Origin: CAWCGU01 sp963838095
Lineage (GTDB): Bacteria > Actinomycetota > Thermoleophilia > Solirubrobacterales > 70-9
DNA: 64,000 nt
Reading direction: 5' to 3'
Assembly (NCBI GenBank): GCA_963838095.1
Contig: CAWIPO010000006.1
Coordinates: forward strand, 434,001 to 498,000
Made by a program: the position numbers and the translations under genes. Under the pieces are notes generated by a model. The model did not search any database and was not told the DNA's origin. It saw nothing but the letters and a program-made list of their open reading frames with translations. Each line of letters opens with the position of its first letter. The stretch's first letter is position 1. This document shows positions 16,826-26,380 of the stretch, piece after piece.

Positions 16826-18304
16826 ATGAGCTCGGTCGACCCCCGCGCGCCGGTGATCGTCGGCGGCGGTCAGATCACGCACCGCGACGATTCCGCACCG
16901 CTGTCCCCGCTCGAGCTGATGAGCGAGGCCGCGAACACGGCCCTGGCCGACAGCGGCAGCGGCGACATCGCCGGCAGAGTCGAGTCCGTGGCGATCACCG
17001 ACTGCATCTCCTGGCCGGTTCCCGATCCCGGCAGGGGGCTCGCCGTCGCGCTCGGCCTTCGCCCCGCCGAGACCGTGAAGAGCGCGATCGCGGGCACGAG
17101 CCCGATCGAGCTGCTGCGCGACGCGGCGGCCCGGATCCAGGCCGGCGAGCTCGACGTCGCGCTGCTCGCGGGCGCCGAGGCGACCCGCTCGCTGGCCCGC
17201 GGGACGCTCGCCGTCGGCCAGACCGCTACCAGCGACCGAGGACCGACGCGCGTCGTCGGTCTCCAGCGCGACCACGGCCACGCGGCGGAGCAGGCGGCCG
17301 GCCTCTACCTGCCGATCGCCTACTACCCGCTGTTCGAGCACGCGCTCCGGGCCTCCCGGGACGAGGGCCTCGATGCTCACCTTGACCGGGTGGCGCGGCT
17401 GTGGGCGCGGTTCGCGGAGGTCGCCCGCGACAACCCGCACGCGTGGGTGCGCGATGCGCCCGACGCCGAGACGATCAGGTCTGCCGGTCCTCGGAACCGC
17501 CCGATCGCCCACCCCTATACGAAGCTGATGACGGCGAACATCCACGTCGATCAGGGAGCCGCGATCGTACTCTGTTCGGCCGCAGCCGCCGAGTCGGCGG
17601 GCGTGCCCAGGGATCGGTGGGTCTTCGTCGCCTGCGCCGCCGGAGCCAACGACCACTGGTTCACGGTCGAGCGCGACCGGGTGCACCGCTCCCCCGCGAT
17701 CGCCGCCTCGGCCCGTGCCGCCTTCGGCCACGCGGGCGTCGGAATTGACGACATCGCCCACGTCGACCTCTACTCGTGCTTTCCGAGCGCCGTCCAGATC
17801 GCCGCCGCCGAGATCGACCTCGACCTCGACGCCGACTCAAGAACGCCGACGGTTACCGGCGGGCTCACGTTCGCGGGAGGCCCGGCGAGCAACTACCCGA
17901 TGCACTCGCTTGCGACGCTCAGCGACCGACTGCGGGCCGACCCCGGCGCGCTCGGGCTCGCAACGGGAGTCGGCTGGTTCATGACCAAGCACGCGATCGC
18001 GCTGCTGAGTGCCGATCCTCCCCGATCGACGTTTGCAGATCTCGACGTCCAGCGGGAAGTCGACGCGCTGCCGCGGCGCACCGCGGCCCAGGGCGCCAGG
18101 TCGGCGCCGATCGAGACCTACACGGTCCTCTACGACCATGATGGGACACCGGCGAACGGAATCGTCTCCTGTCTGACGACTGACGGCAGTCGAGCGCTCG
18201 CGGAGAGCAACGCGCCGGAGATCCTCTCGCAGCTCCTCGACGGCGATCCGATCGGGCGCGAGGCGAGCGTCGACGAGCGGGCGCAGCTCACCGCCGTCGC
18301 ATGA
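16826..18304 (+). CDS. Thiolase-like protein (acetyl-CoA acetyltransferase family)
   Basis: 492 aa. Thiolase fold: APVIVGGGQITHRDD, SPLELMSEAANTALADSG, DVALLAGAEATRSL, then the C-terminal thiolase half HVDLYSCFPSAVQIAAAEI and GGLTFAGGPASNYPMHSL. The usual N-terminal catalytic Cys region reads KSAIAGTSPIELL, without a Cys, so standard thiolase chemistry is doubtful; the SCFPSA Cys is retained. The last ~85 residues match the extra C-terminal domain of type-1 thiolase-like proteins. Likely in an operon with the F420 oxidoreductase. Confidence 0.9.
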   Translation: MSSVDPRAPVIVGGGQITHRDDSAPLSPLELMSEAANTALADSGSGDIAGRVESVAITDCISWPVPDPGRGLAVALGLRPAETVKSAIAGTSPIELLRDAAARIQAGELDVALLAGAEATRSLARGTLAVGQTATSDRGPTRVVGLQRDHGHAAEQAAGLYLPIAYYPLFEHALRASRDEGLDAHLDRVARLWARFAEVARDNPHAWVRDAPDAETIRSAGPRNRPIAHPYTKLMTANIHVDQGAAIVLCSAAAAESAGVPRDRWVFVACAAGANDHWFTVERDRVHRSPAIAASARAAFGHAGVGIDDIAHVDLYSCFPSAVQIAAAEIDLDLDADSRTPTVTGGLTFAGGPASNYPMHSLATLSDRLRADPGALGLATGVGWFMTKHAIALLSADPPRSTFADLDVQREVDALPRRTAAQGARSAPIETYTVLYDHDGTPANGIVSCLTTDGSRALAESNAPEILSQLLDGDPIGREASVDERAQLTAVA

Positions 18305-18318
18305 CTCGGCGCATCACG

Positions 18319-18324
18319 TAGATT
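18319..18324 (+). promoter_or_regulatory. Likely -10 box (TAGATT), leaderless start
   Basis: TAGATT ends 7 nt before the GTG of the nitroreductase-like gene at 18332; there is no Shine-Dalgarno in the gap. Confidence 0.45.
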
Positions 18325-18331
18325 CATTTGC

Positions 18332-18778
18332 GTGGCTGCCACCTATCAGAAGCCGGGCTGGTTCACGAAGCACGTCTTCAACCCCACGGTCGCGGGGCTC
18401 ACCCGCCTCGGCCTACCGCTCGCAGGATCTCGGATCCTCGAAGTGAAGGGACGAAAGAGCGGCGAGTGGCGGCCGACCCCGGTGAACCCGCTTCCGTTTG
18501 AGGGCAAGCGCTACCTCGTCGCGCCACGCGGCAACACCCAGTGGGTGAGGAACATCCGCGTCAACCCCGACGCCCGGCTCACTCTCCGCGGGCGCAGCGA
18601 GGAGATCACAGCGGTGGAGGTACCCGAGTCAGAACGACCGCCGATCATCCGCGCCTATCTGGAGAAGTGGAAATGGGAGGTAGGCACCTTCTTCGGCGGG
18701 GTCGGTCCGGACTCCAGCGATGAGGAGCTCCTGCGCATCGCCCCGGATCACCCGGTTTTCCGGATCTCGGACGGCTGA
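18332..18778 (+). CDS. DUF385 / deazaflavin-dependent nitroreductase family protein
   Basis: 148 aa. Matches the F420H2-dependent quinone/nitroreductase (Ddn-like) split-barrel family: ILEVKGRKSGEWRPTPVNPLP, GKRYLVAPRGNTQWVRNIRVNPDARLTLRGRS, and a C-terminal helix. Such enzymes use F420H2 to reduce quinones or other organics. The GTG start follows a TAGATT box by 7 nt. It lies 26 bp from the convergent PhoD gene. A second, diverged member is at 33400-33861. Confidence 0.9.
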   Translation: MAATYQKPGWFTKHVFNPTVAGLTRLGLPLAGSRILEVKGRKSGEWRPTPVNPLPFEGKRYLVAPRGNTQWVRNIRVNPDARLTLRGRSEEITAVEVPESERPPIIRAYLEKWKWEVGTFFGGVGPDSSDEELLRIAPDHPVFRISDG

Positions 18779-18804
18779 CAAATCCAAGGCGATTGTGGGT
18801 GAAC

Positions 18805-20472
18805 TCATTCGGCGAGCGGGTGCTCGAACACCAGCTCAAAGGCAAACTCGTCGTCTCTTTCGGGCGTCGTCTTGTCGAGGCGCATCGCAGCCTTGCGCCC
18901 GCGGAGCTTGAGGGTGGCGAGCTGGTTGTCGAACAGCGGGCCCTCGAGGAAGCGCCAACGCAGGTTCGGGTCGCCAACTCCTGCAAGCCGCGCCAGGCCC
19001 CTTCCGAGCGCATGCCCGAAACGAGAGGCGGCAACCTTGATCGCGCGCTTCTCCGAGCTGTTGAGCGGGTTGCGCATCGGTGAGCACACCGCCTGATAGA
19101 CGGCGCTCTTGACATCGTCAGACCGGGGGAAGGCAACCTCCGCCAGGTAGGCGTGGTGGACATCGCCGCCAAGGACCACGATCGATGCCGGGGGCTCCCC
19201 ACGCTCTCCCGACCCCACCTCCGATAGCAGCTTCGTCATCCGCTCGAACGACATCCGGAACGCCGCCCAGTGCTCGAGGTCGAGCGATCTCCGGACCCGC
19301 TCGCCGAGCCGCGCCCCGATCTTCCCCCAGGCGCCGTCGCAGACGGCCTCGTTCCAGGCCTCGAGATAGTGCATTCCCGAGCCCAGCAGGAAGGGGAGCG
19401 AGGAGCCGATCACGAGGTGGTCGAAGTCCCCGGTGGCCTTGTCGACGATCCAGTCCCACTCGTCATCGTCGAAGATCGAGCGGCGGTCCGGCTGCAGCAC
19501 CCTGCCCCCACGTGAGTCCATCATGATCACCCGCGTGCGGCCGATGTCGCGATACGTGCTCCACCTCGTCCCTTCGTGCTCCCCTTCGGCCCGCTCGGCG
19601 AACTCCCGTAAGACCGCGGTCGCTTCTCCCTCGCCACTCGTCACGGCCTGGTAGGTCTCGTCCTCGGCCAGCTCGTCCGGTGAGAGGTTGCCGATGTGCT
19701 GGTAGACCCAATAGCTCATGTAGCCGCCGACGATCCGATCTCTCCACCACGGCAGCTCGCGCATGTCCGCCACCCACGAGCGCGAGATGTTCCAGTCATC
19801 GTGCATGTCGTGGTCGTCGAAGACCATCGAGCTGGAAACGGTGGAGAGCAGCCAGCGAATCGTGGGTTCCCCCCAGGCGCTCCAGTAGAGACGGGTGTAC
19901 TCCTCGAAGTCCGCGACCTCGTCGAGTGGGGCTTCGTCCTCACTCCGCTCTGGACCGCGGCGCTCGTAAATGAACTCCTTTACGTCCGGCGGCAGCTCGT
20001 CGGCGTAGATCTGGTCGCCGAGCATCAACAGCGCCTCCGGGAAGTCGCTGCGATCGCCACGCAGCATCTGCCGCGCGAGCACGTAGAGGGCGTCGACTTC
20101 TCGCCCTCGCTCGTCCTCGTCCTTGGTCAGGTTGAAGGGACGCTCGTGGGGGAGCGACACGCGGCAGGACGCGAACACGAGGTCGACCTTGCCGCCCGGC
20201 TTCAGGGTGCCGATCGCGCTCGGAGGCAGCGCTGAGTCCGGTGTGGGCCACACCCGCTCTCCGGCGAGCGCGACCTCGTACTCGCAGAACGCTCCCGGCT
20301 CGAGCCCGTCGACGCGGACCAGCGCGTAGTGGTGGCCGGCGATCTCGAACGTTCGCTGACGGCTTCCGAGGATCTCGACCTCACAGGGGGCGGTGGTCTC
20401 CACCCAAACCGTGGCCTCGGTGTCGCTGACGTAGCGCACCAGCGGGCCGAGAACCAGCCGCGTAGCGTCCAT
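18805..20472 (-). CDS. PhoD-like alkaline phosphatase / metallophosphoesterase
   Basis: 555 aa. An N-terminal fibronectin-like region (LVLGPLVRYVSDTEATVWVET) precedes the PhoD metallophosphatase core: VFASCRVSLPHERP, MLGDQIYADELP, VFDDHDMHDDWNISR, IMMDSRGG and VVLGGDVHHAYLAEV supply the Asp/Asn/His metal ligands. No signal peptide or Tat motif is visible at MDATRLVLG, so it may be cytoplasmic, unlike classic PhoD. The frame stays open ~940 nt upstream but that part is not protein-like. Phosphodiester or phosphomonoester hydrolysis is expected; the substrate is unknown. Confidence 0.93.
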   Translation of the reverse strand: MDATRLVLGPLVRYVSDTEATVWVETTAPCEVEILGSRQRTFEIAGHHYALVRVDGLEPGAFCEYEVALAGERVWPTPDSALPPSAIGTLKPGGKVDLVFASCRVSLPHERPFNLTKDEDERGREVDALYVLARQMLRGDRSDFPEALLMLGDQIYADELPPDVKEFIYERRGPERSEDEAPLDEVADFEEYTRLYWSAWGEPTIRWLLSTVSSSMVFDDHDMHDDWNISRSWVADMRELPWWRDRIVGGYMSYWVYQHIGNLSPDELAEDETYQAVTSGEGEATAVLREFAERAEGEHEGTRWSTYRDIGRTRVIMMDSRGGRVLQPDRRSIFDDDEWDWIVDKATGDFDHLVIGSSLPFLLGSGMHYLEAWNEAVCDGAWGKIGARLGERVRRSLDLEHWAAFRMSFERMTKLLSEVGSGERGEPPASIVVLGGDVHHAYLAEVAFPRSDDVKSAVYQAVCSPMRNPLNSSEKRAIKVAASRFGHALGRGLARLAGVGDPNLRWRFLEGPLFDNQLATLKLRGRKAAMRLDKTTPERDDEFAFELVFEHPLAE

Positions 20473-20565
20473 GCAGTGCCTTGGCGGTACCCGCGCATGT
20501 CGGAGGGGAAACAAGCCTGACGGGAACCACAGTCGCGCTAGTGTGCCCGCGATGTCCGAGGACCC

Positions 20566-20757
20566 ATGGCAGCCGCGGTAGTCATCGAAGACATGCGCTC
20601 GGTCGACCCGGTCGGCTACATACGCGCGGTCGGCTTGCGGCCGGAGGACTCCTGCGGCGAGAAGATCGGGAAGTGGTGCTACGGGCCCGAGGATTCGCTC
20701 GGGTTCTGCCCGGACTTCGACAACAGCGCGATCTACTTCGCCTGGCGCAAGCGCTGA
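20566..20757 (+). CDS. Small conserved-looking protein, 63 aa
   Basis: I do not recognise a named family. The sequence is acidic/neutral with three Cys and a compact aromatic C-terminus (GKWCYGPEDSLGFCPDFD, IYFAWRKR). Codon use is like the neighbouring genes and the gene is divergent from the PhoD gene. A TAGTGT box at 20538-20543 is followed 7 nt later by an ATG (20551) that opens a 9-codon frame MSEDPWQPR overlapping this start, so a leader peptide or an alternative start arrangement is possible. Confidence 0.6.
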   Translation: MAAAVVIEDMRSVDPVGYIRAVGLRPEDSCGEKIGKWCYGPEDSLGFCPDFDNSAIYFAWRKR

Positions 20758-20812
20758 CGGCCGGCGGCCTCGGCCGGGGTCGTTCGCGGATTTGGCCGAT
20801 TCGGCTTCCTGC

Positions 20813-20905
20813 TCACCCTTCGGACAGCCCGGCGGCTTCGAGGGCTTCGGCCCTTGTCGCGAACGAATGGCGCTCCGCAAGCAGCTCATCTCGAATCGTC
20901 CAAGC
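20813..20905 (-). pseudogene. C-terminal relic of an NTF2/SnoaL-like protein
   Basis: A 30-codon open stretch ends with FATRAEALEAAGLSEG and a TGA, preceded by AWTIRDELLAERH. This strongly resembles the C-terminus of SnoaL-like proteins (pattern W-x-(I/F)-R-D-G ... RAEALEAAGL). An in-frame stop precedes it and no intact upstream domain was found. The rest of the 396-bp stretch 20758-21153 has no gene I can support, so it is probably a decaying locus. Confidence 0.55.
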
Positions 20906-21153
20906 TCAGCTACGCTCTGTGCTTCCCCTACGACCGCGTCGCGAGACCAGTCGCCGGAAACGAGTCTCGCCTGCTTCCGCCTAGTACCAGACGCATCCCG
21001 CGTCCGGTTGCCATCGATCGGCATTCGAATCACCGCCCGAAACACATCTCCGTGCGTTCGAGCGACATCGCCCGCAGTATCCCTGCTTCCGGTGTCGTGT
21101 ACCTTGGCCCGCGCTGTCTGCAAGCGGAAGCGTCTGGGCGGCGTCCAAGCGCA

Positions 21154-21723
21154 ATGAACGAGTACCCGTACACCATCGACAACGGCGGCGGCGAGCAACT
21201 GACTTTTGTCGGGACTGGCCGCGACGAACGGGGTGAGTACCTGGAGGTGCGCAACACGGTATTCCCCGGGGCGGGCCCGCCGATGCATGTCCATCACCTC
21301 CAGGAGGAAGGTTTGACCCTCGAGCGCGGCACGATGGGCTACCAGGTGCTCGGTGAGGAGGAGAGCCGAGTCGGTCCCGGCGAGAGCGCGACCTTCGCGC
21401 CAGGGGTAGCTCACATGTTCTGGAACGCGGGGGAAGACGAACTCGTCTGCACAGGCTTCGTCCGGCCGCCTGACAACCTCGAGTACTTCCTGTCAGAGAT
21501 CTTCGCCTCGACGCGGCGAAACGGAGGCAAGCGCCCGGGAATGTTCGACGCGGCGTATCTGTTGCGAAGGTACGGGGACGAGTTCGGGATGATGGTGCCC
21601 CCGCAGCCCTTACAGCGCATTCTGTTCCCGGTGATCGTGGCTGCGGGCCGGGTTCTCGGCTGGGACCGCCGTTTTGCCGACGCGCCCGAGCCGGTGCGCC
21701 GCGCTGCTGCTGACGTCGGATGA
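21154..21723 (+). CDS. Cupin-domain protein
   Basis: 189 aa. Cupin motif 1 PPMHVHHLQEEGLTLERGTM and motif 2 GPGESATFAPGVAHMFWNAG, with metal ligands His, His, Glu and His. A ~70-residue C-terminal extension (FLSEIFASTRRNGGKRPG ... LRRYGDEFGM) recalls small-molecule-binding cupins found near oxidoreductases. The ATG 21154 is chosen because the cupin homology begins just after it; upstream in-frame sequence is not protein-like. Function unknown. Confidence 0.87.
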   Translation: MNEYPYTIDNGGGEQLTFVGTGRDERGEYLEVRNTVFPGAGPPMHVHHLQEEGLTLERGTMGYQVLGEEESRVGPGESATFAPGVAHMFWNAGEDELVCTGFVRPPDNLEYFLSEIFASTRRNGGKRPGMFDAAYLLRRYGDEFGMMVPPQPLQRILFPVIVAAGRVLGWDRRFADAPEPVRRAAADVG

Positions 21724-21759
21724 CGCGGCCGGAGGTGTGGCTGCACGCTTTCCCCACAG

Positions 21760-21765
21760 TAAGGT
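21760..21765 (+). promoter_or_regulatory. Likely -10 box (TAAGGT), leaderless start
   Basis: TAAGGT ends 6 nt before the GTG at 21772 that opens a signal peptide. It supports 21772 as the true start of the frameshifted Asp-box gene. Confidence 0.5.
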
Positions 21766-21771
21766 GACCAC

Positions 21772-23261
21772 GTGAGGTGGGGTTTCGTCTGCTTGCTCGG
21801 CCTGCTCTGGGTCCTGGCATCCGGTGGTGCGGCGACCGCAGCGCGCCGACCCCACATGCACCTTTCCGGCGCAGCCGACGGTTGCCTTCCGGCCCGCCGG
21901 GGGTGACGCGCCGGCCAAGGTCGATCGGGGGTCGAAGCTGGGCGCGACGGTCTGTGAACGCACGACCGGCGCGCAGGGCATGGAGCCGATGCTCGCCGTG
22001 AACAGCCGCGGCACGATGTTCATGGGCATCGCGACCGACAAGGGCCTCTACGAGGAGCCCGGGAGGCTCACCGGCACGTCGGAGAACGCGCTGCTGCGCA
22101 GCCGCAACGACGGCCGCACGTGGCGGCGGATCCCGCTCCCCGGCGTCATCGACGCATCCGAGGGGTTCCCGTACGTCGACCCGCGCACCGACCGGCTGTT
22201 CGTCACGTCGCTCTCCGCCGACACGACCCGCTGCGGCCAGCCGGTGATCTACAGCGATGACGAGGGCGAGCACTGGACCGAGGCCGCCGGGCGACCCGGC
22301 TGCTCGCCGGCGACGGTCGGCGACTGGCCGAAGATCTTCGCGGGCCCGCACCGGGGCGACGCGCCGGGCGGTTACCCGAACGCCGTCTACCTGTGCAACT
22401 TCATCCCCAACGTCCTCGTCGCCGCGTCGATCGGCTGCTGGCGCTCGGACGACGGAGGCGACCACTTCGAGTTCGCGAGCTTCCTCCCGACGGTCAACGG
22501 CGCCTGCACCGCCGGCGACGAGCAGGGCGGCACCGGCGCGACGATCGTCCACGGCAGCGGCCGCGTTCTCTCCAACGGAGTCGTCGTCGTCCCGCTGACG
22601 GTGTGCGGCGAGCCGATGGTCGTTCGAAGCCGCGATGAAGGCGCGACCTGGACCGCCGTGTCCACCGGCGACGACAGCATCGGCCTCGACGACATCGTCG
22701 CCGGGGACGAGGGCCTGGTCCTCGGGATAACGGACCATGTCTGGTCCGAGAACCTCGCCGTCGACGCGCACGACAACCTGTTCTTCGCCTACCTCGCCGA
22801 CGGCGGTGTGCGCCTGGCGACGTCACGCGACGGCGGGCGCTCCTGGCGGCTGCTCGGCTTCGTGTCGCCGCCGGCGATCCGGCGGGCGATCGTCGTCTCG
22901 GTGGCCGCGCGCGGCCGCGGCGAGATCGCGCTGACGTACTACGGCACGGCCGACAAGGGCGATCCGTTCGGCGCGTCGGGGATGAACTGGCGTGCCTGGA
23001 TGACGTACAGCCCGAACGCGCTTGCCGCCGACCCGGTGTTCCACTCGGCCGCGACCTCGCCCGCATCGGCGCCCGACGATGGGCGCGGCGATGTACGGCT
23101 GCTGCACGACCGAGCAGACGTTCCTCGAGTACACCGGCGTTCAGTTCACCGCGCGGCGCGAGGTCCGCGGCGCCTTCACCCGCTGGACCGGCAAGCATCT
23201 GCCCGAGCTCGTGCTGGCGAAGCTGCGCCTTCCCAAGCCGCAAGGACAGGGCACTCGCTGA
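21772..23261 (+). CDS. Secreted Asp-box (BNR/sialidase-like) protein, frameshifted twice
   Basis: Three frames are needed. Frame A (21772 to ~21850) gives a signal peptide (VRWGFVCLLGLLWVLASGG). Frame B (~21850 to ~23080) has the beta-propeller with five Asp boxes: SRNDGRTW, SDDEGEHW, SDDGGDHF, SRDEGATW, SRDGGRSW. Frame C (~23080 to 23261) has the C-terminus GAAMYGCCTTEQTFLEYTGV, to a TGA 25 bp from the convergent desaturase. Each join loses a base or equivalent. All pieces look fully conserved, so sequencing error is as likely as real decay. The fold suits a sialidase or photosynthesis-factor-like propeller; no catalytic sialidase Arg triad could be assigned. Confidence 0.8.
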
Positions 23262-23285
23262 AGGCTCTGCGCCCTGCTACGCCGC

Positions 23286-24486
23286 CTACGGGAACGCCGG
23301 GATCGGGCCCCGGGCGCTGGCGACCACCGGGCCCGGATCCTCGACGACCGGCGGCGCGACGTACGGGCGGGGCCTTCGGGCGCGGCGAGCCGCCCGGGAA
23401 CGCGAGCCGCAGGATCGTGCGCTGGACCATCAGCCACTGCTGCCCGAACGGGCCCGTGTTGTAGGGCAGCTCGTAGCGCTCGCAGATCGCCTTGACCTTC
23501 GGCGCGATCTCCTTGTAGCGGGAGCTCGGCATGTCCGGGTAGAGGTGGTGCTCGACCTGGTAGCTGAGGTTGCCGCTCATCAGGTGGAACGTGTCGCTGC
23601 CCTCGATGTTCGCGGCGCCGATCAGCTGGCGGATGTACCAGGCGCCGCGGCTCTCGTCGGCGGCCTCCTCCTCGGTGAACGTGTACGCCTGGTCGGGGAA
23701 GTGCCCGCAGAAGATGATCGCGTTCGACCAGATGTTGCGGATGAAGTTCGCGGCGAGGTTCGCCTGGAGCGTCCGCTTGAAGCCCTTGCGGCCGCTGAGC
23801 GCCGGGAACATGACGTAGTCCTTGAGGATCTGGCGACCGGCCTTCTGGCCGAACTCCTTGAGCTCGCGGCGCAGCTGCTTCTTGTCCTTGGTCCCGGCCT
23901 GGATCGCCTCGATGTCCATGTCGTGGACGGCGACGCCCCACTCGAAGAAGAGCATCAGGAGCACGTTGATCACCGGCTGGGCGAGGAAGCGCGGCTCCCA
24001 CCTCTGCTTCGGGTCGACGCGCATGATCTCGTAGCCGACGTCCTTGTCCTTGCCGACGACGTTCGTGTACGTGTGGTGGAGGTAGTTGTGCGAGTGCTTC
24101 CACGCGGCCGAGGTCGAGGCCGTGTCCCAGTCCCAGGTCGAGGAGTGGATGTTCGGGTCGTTCATCCAGTCCCACTGCCCGTGGAGGATGTTGTGGCCGA
24201 TCTCCATGTTCTCGAGGATCTTCGCCGTGCCGAGGCCGGCCGTCCCGAGCAGCCACGCCGGCGGATAGCGCGAGGCCATCAGCACGATCCGCGAGAGCGC
24301 CGCGAGGCGGCGGTGGAACTGGACGATGCTGCGGATGTAGTCGGCGTCGCGGTCGCCGAGGTCGGCTCGGACCTCGTCGCCGATCGCCTGGAACGCCGCG
24401 CCGATCTCATCGATCTGCTCAGGCGTCAGGCGGTGCAGCGGGTGGTTGGGGTCGGCGCTCGTGTAGGCGCCGTTGACACTGGGCAT
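23286..24486 (-). CDS. Membrane fatty-acid desaturase, frameshift near the 3' end
   Basis: About 400 aa. Three His boxes of acyl desaturases: GHNILHGQWDW, WKHSHNYLHHTYTN and SYQVEHHLYPDMPS, the last with the Q-x-x-H-H form. It inserts double bonds into acyl chains using electrons from the reductase encoded 11 nt upstream. Near ~23365, inside GGCCCCGCCC, the frame changes; the shifted frame ends naturally with RPYVAPPVVEDPGPVV... to a TAG at 23286-23288, whereas the unshifted frame runs into the opposite gene. The pairing recalls mycobacterial DesA3 with its oxidoreductase. Confidence 0.92.
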
Positions 24487-24497
24487 TGTTCAGCTCC

Positions 24498-25600
24498 TCA
24501 CAGTGCGATCTCGATATGCCCCTCGGGGGCGTTGACACAGGTCCGGATGGTCTGGCCCGGCTCGCCGTGGAGCTCGCCGGTTCGCAGGTCGCGGACCTGT
24601 CCTGACTGCAGCTTCCCCTTGCAGGTGTGACAGATCCCCAGGCGGCAGCCGAACGGCAGCAGCGCCCCGGCCTCCTCGCCGCCGACGAGGATCGAGATGC
24701 CGACGTCGCAGGTCGCCTCGACGTCGGTGACCCGGAAGCTGACGGTCCCGCCGGAGCCGACCTCGGCGTCGCCCCGACCGATGACCGGCTGGAAGCGCTC
24801 CATGTTGAGTCGGGCGTGATCGCCCTCGGCCTTCCAGTGGTCCTCGAGGACGTCCATCAGCCCTCGAGGACCGGAGAGGAACGTCTCCCGGTCGCTCCAG
24901 TCCGGGCAGATCTCGGCGAGGCTCTGCCCGTTCAGGCGGGGCACCTGCGCCGGTCAGGTGCTCGTGCAGCGTGTAGCCCTCGTAGATGCCGTTCATCCGT
25001 CGCAGGTCCTCGCCGAAGATCACCTGATCGGGCTCGCGGGCGCAATGGATGTGGATCACGTCGTCGAGCTTGTCGCGGCGCTCGAGCTCGCGCAACATGC
25101 ACCAGATCGGCGTGATCCCGCTGCCGGCGCTGATCAGCAGCGTGCGCTCGGGCAGCGGATCGGGCATCCGGAACTCGCCCTCGACGTCTCCGAGGTAGAC
25201 CATCGAGCCGGGCTCGACCTCGCTGGGTGAAATAAGGCGACATCCGCCCCTCCGGCACGTGCTTGACCGTGATCGAAACGAGCCCGTCCGGATGGTCGGG
25301 GTCGGAGGTCAGCGAGTAGGCCCGCCAGTGGCGGATGCCGTCGAGCTCTACGCCGATCCGCAGGTACTGGCCGGGGCGGTGGCCGGGCCAGGGGAAGTTC
25401 GGCCGGATGACGACGGTCGATGTGTCGCGGGTCTCGGGCTTGATCCGCTCGATCCTTCCGGTCAGCTCACGCGCCGACCATGCCGGGTTGAGGAGGCCGA
25501 GGTAGTCGTCGGGAACCAGCGGGAACGTGATCGACTTCGCGAGCGCCATCGCACGCCGCCGCCACGCCGGGATCGTCGGTGTCGCCGCGCGCTCAACCAT
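24498..25600 (-). CDS. Ferredoxin reductase-like electron donor for the desaturase, frameshifted twice
   Basis: FNR-type FAD/NAD(P) domain followed by a C-terminal plant-type 2Fe-2S ferredoxin. The N-terminal part (25600 to ~25220) has RPGQYLRIGVELDG and RAYSLTSDP (FAD binding); the middle frame (~25220 to ~24948) has SMVYLGDVEGEF and LISAGSGITPIWCML (NAD(P) binding); the last frame (~24948 to 24498) has PFGCRLGICHTCKGKL and a later Cys (TIRTCVNAP), giving the C-x4-C-x2-C...C cluster. All parts look intact, so two small indels split one gene. It forms an operon with the downstream desaturase. Homologues supply electrons to acyl desaturases (known family role). Confidence 0.88.
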
Positions 25601-25753
25601 GTGCGCCTCTCGGGCGGGCCGTCATCGGTCCGTCTCCTCTCTCCGCTCGCTCGCGCAACCCTAGCCGCACCCGGGATCCGCGGTGGGAAGGCCGCATGGT
25701 GCCGGCTTTCGGACCAGCAGTAGGCTGACCTGAACGGTCGGTGAGGGAGGAAG

Positions 25754-26380
25754 ATGATGAAGAGCCTGCACGAGCGTCTGACGTTTGCGAACGTCGTCTC
25801 CGTGGTCGCGTTGTTCGTCGCGTTGGGGAGCGGTGCCTACGCGGTGACCATCGGTCGCAACGATGTTGGGGCACCCCAGATCGCCAGAAACGCCGTTGGC
25901 ACGTCAGAGCTCAAGGACAACAAAACGAAGGGCAAGGACGTGGACGAGTCCTCGCTGGGACAGGTCCCGAGCGCGGCGAGCGCAGACACCGCTGACAGCG
26001 CCAATCTCCTGGACGGTAAAGACTCAAGCTCCTTCCGTGTCGGCTGCCCGCCCGGCCTGACGCAGGCGGCCGGGGTCTGTTTCGAGACCAACCACAGGGA
26101 GGCGACCACGTTCCTCAGTGCGTTAGAGGCATGCGGCGGTGCCGCAAGTCGCTTGCCCACCGTGTCCGAACTCTTTGCTTTCGCAAGCATGCCCGGGATC
26201 GTCCTTTCACCATCTGCACCAGGCTCGGCTGATATCGAGTGGACTGGAAACACGTTTGTGGACGTAAACATGTTCCAGGCCTTTGGAGTCCTCGACAACG
26301 GAACGACTGACGAGGATATTTCCAACTTCCCATTTAGCGAACAGTTGGGGTTCCGCTGCGTCCAGCCAGTTTCGAACTAG
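25754..26380 (+). CDS. Secreted or anchored protein of unknown function
   Basis: 208 aa. The N-terminus (MKSLHERLTFANVVSVVALFVALGSGAYA) is a membrane anchor/signal of a type very common in Thermoleophilia, followed by a polar linker with NAVGTSELKDN and DSANLLDGKDSSSF. The second half has four Cys and an aromatic pattern (CPPGLTQAAGVCFE, ACGGAASRLPTVSELFAFAS, EQLGFRCVQP) recalling lectin-like or formylglycine-enzyme-like folds, but I cannot assign one. Codon use in the second half is richer in A/T than its surroundings. A good Shine-Dalgarno (GGGAGGAAG) precedes the ATG. It shares its final CTAG with the convergent gene. Confidence 0.82.
   Translation: MMKSLHERLTFANVVSVVALFVALGSGAYAVTIGRNDVGAPQIARNAVGTSELKDNKTKGKDVDESSLGQVPSAASADTADSANLLDGKDSSSFRVGCPPGLTQAAGVCFETNHREATTFLSALEACGGAASRLPTVSELFAFASMPGIVLSPSAPGSADIEWTGNTFVDVNMFQAFGVLDNGTTDEDISNFPFSEQLGFRCVQPVSN

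Noticed and set aside
17041..17100. Thiolase catalytic Cys at the usual first position
   Set aside because: The region reads KSAIAGTSP with no Cys, so I did not call it an active thiolase and used 'thiolase-like'.
20981..22771. Minus-strand frame of 596 codons
   Set aside because: Antisense to the cupin and Asp-box genes and without recognisable domains.
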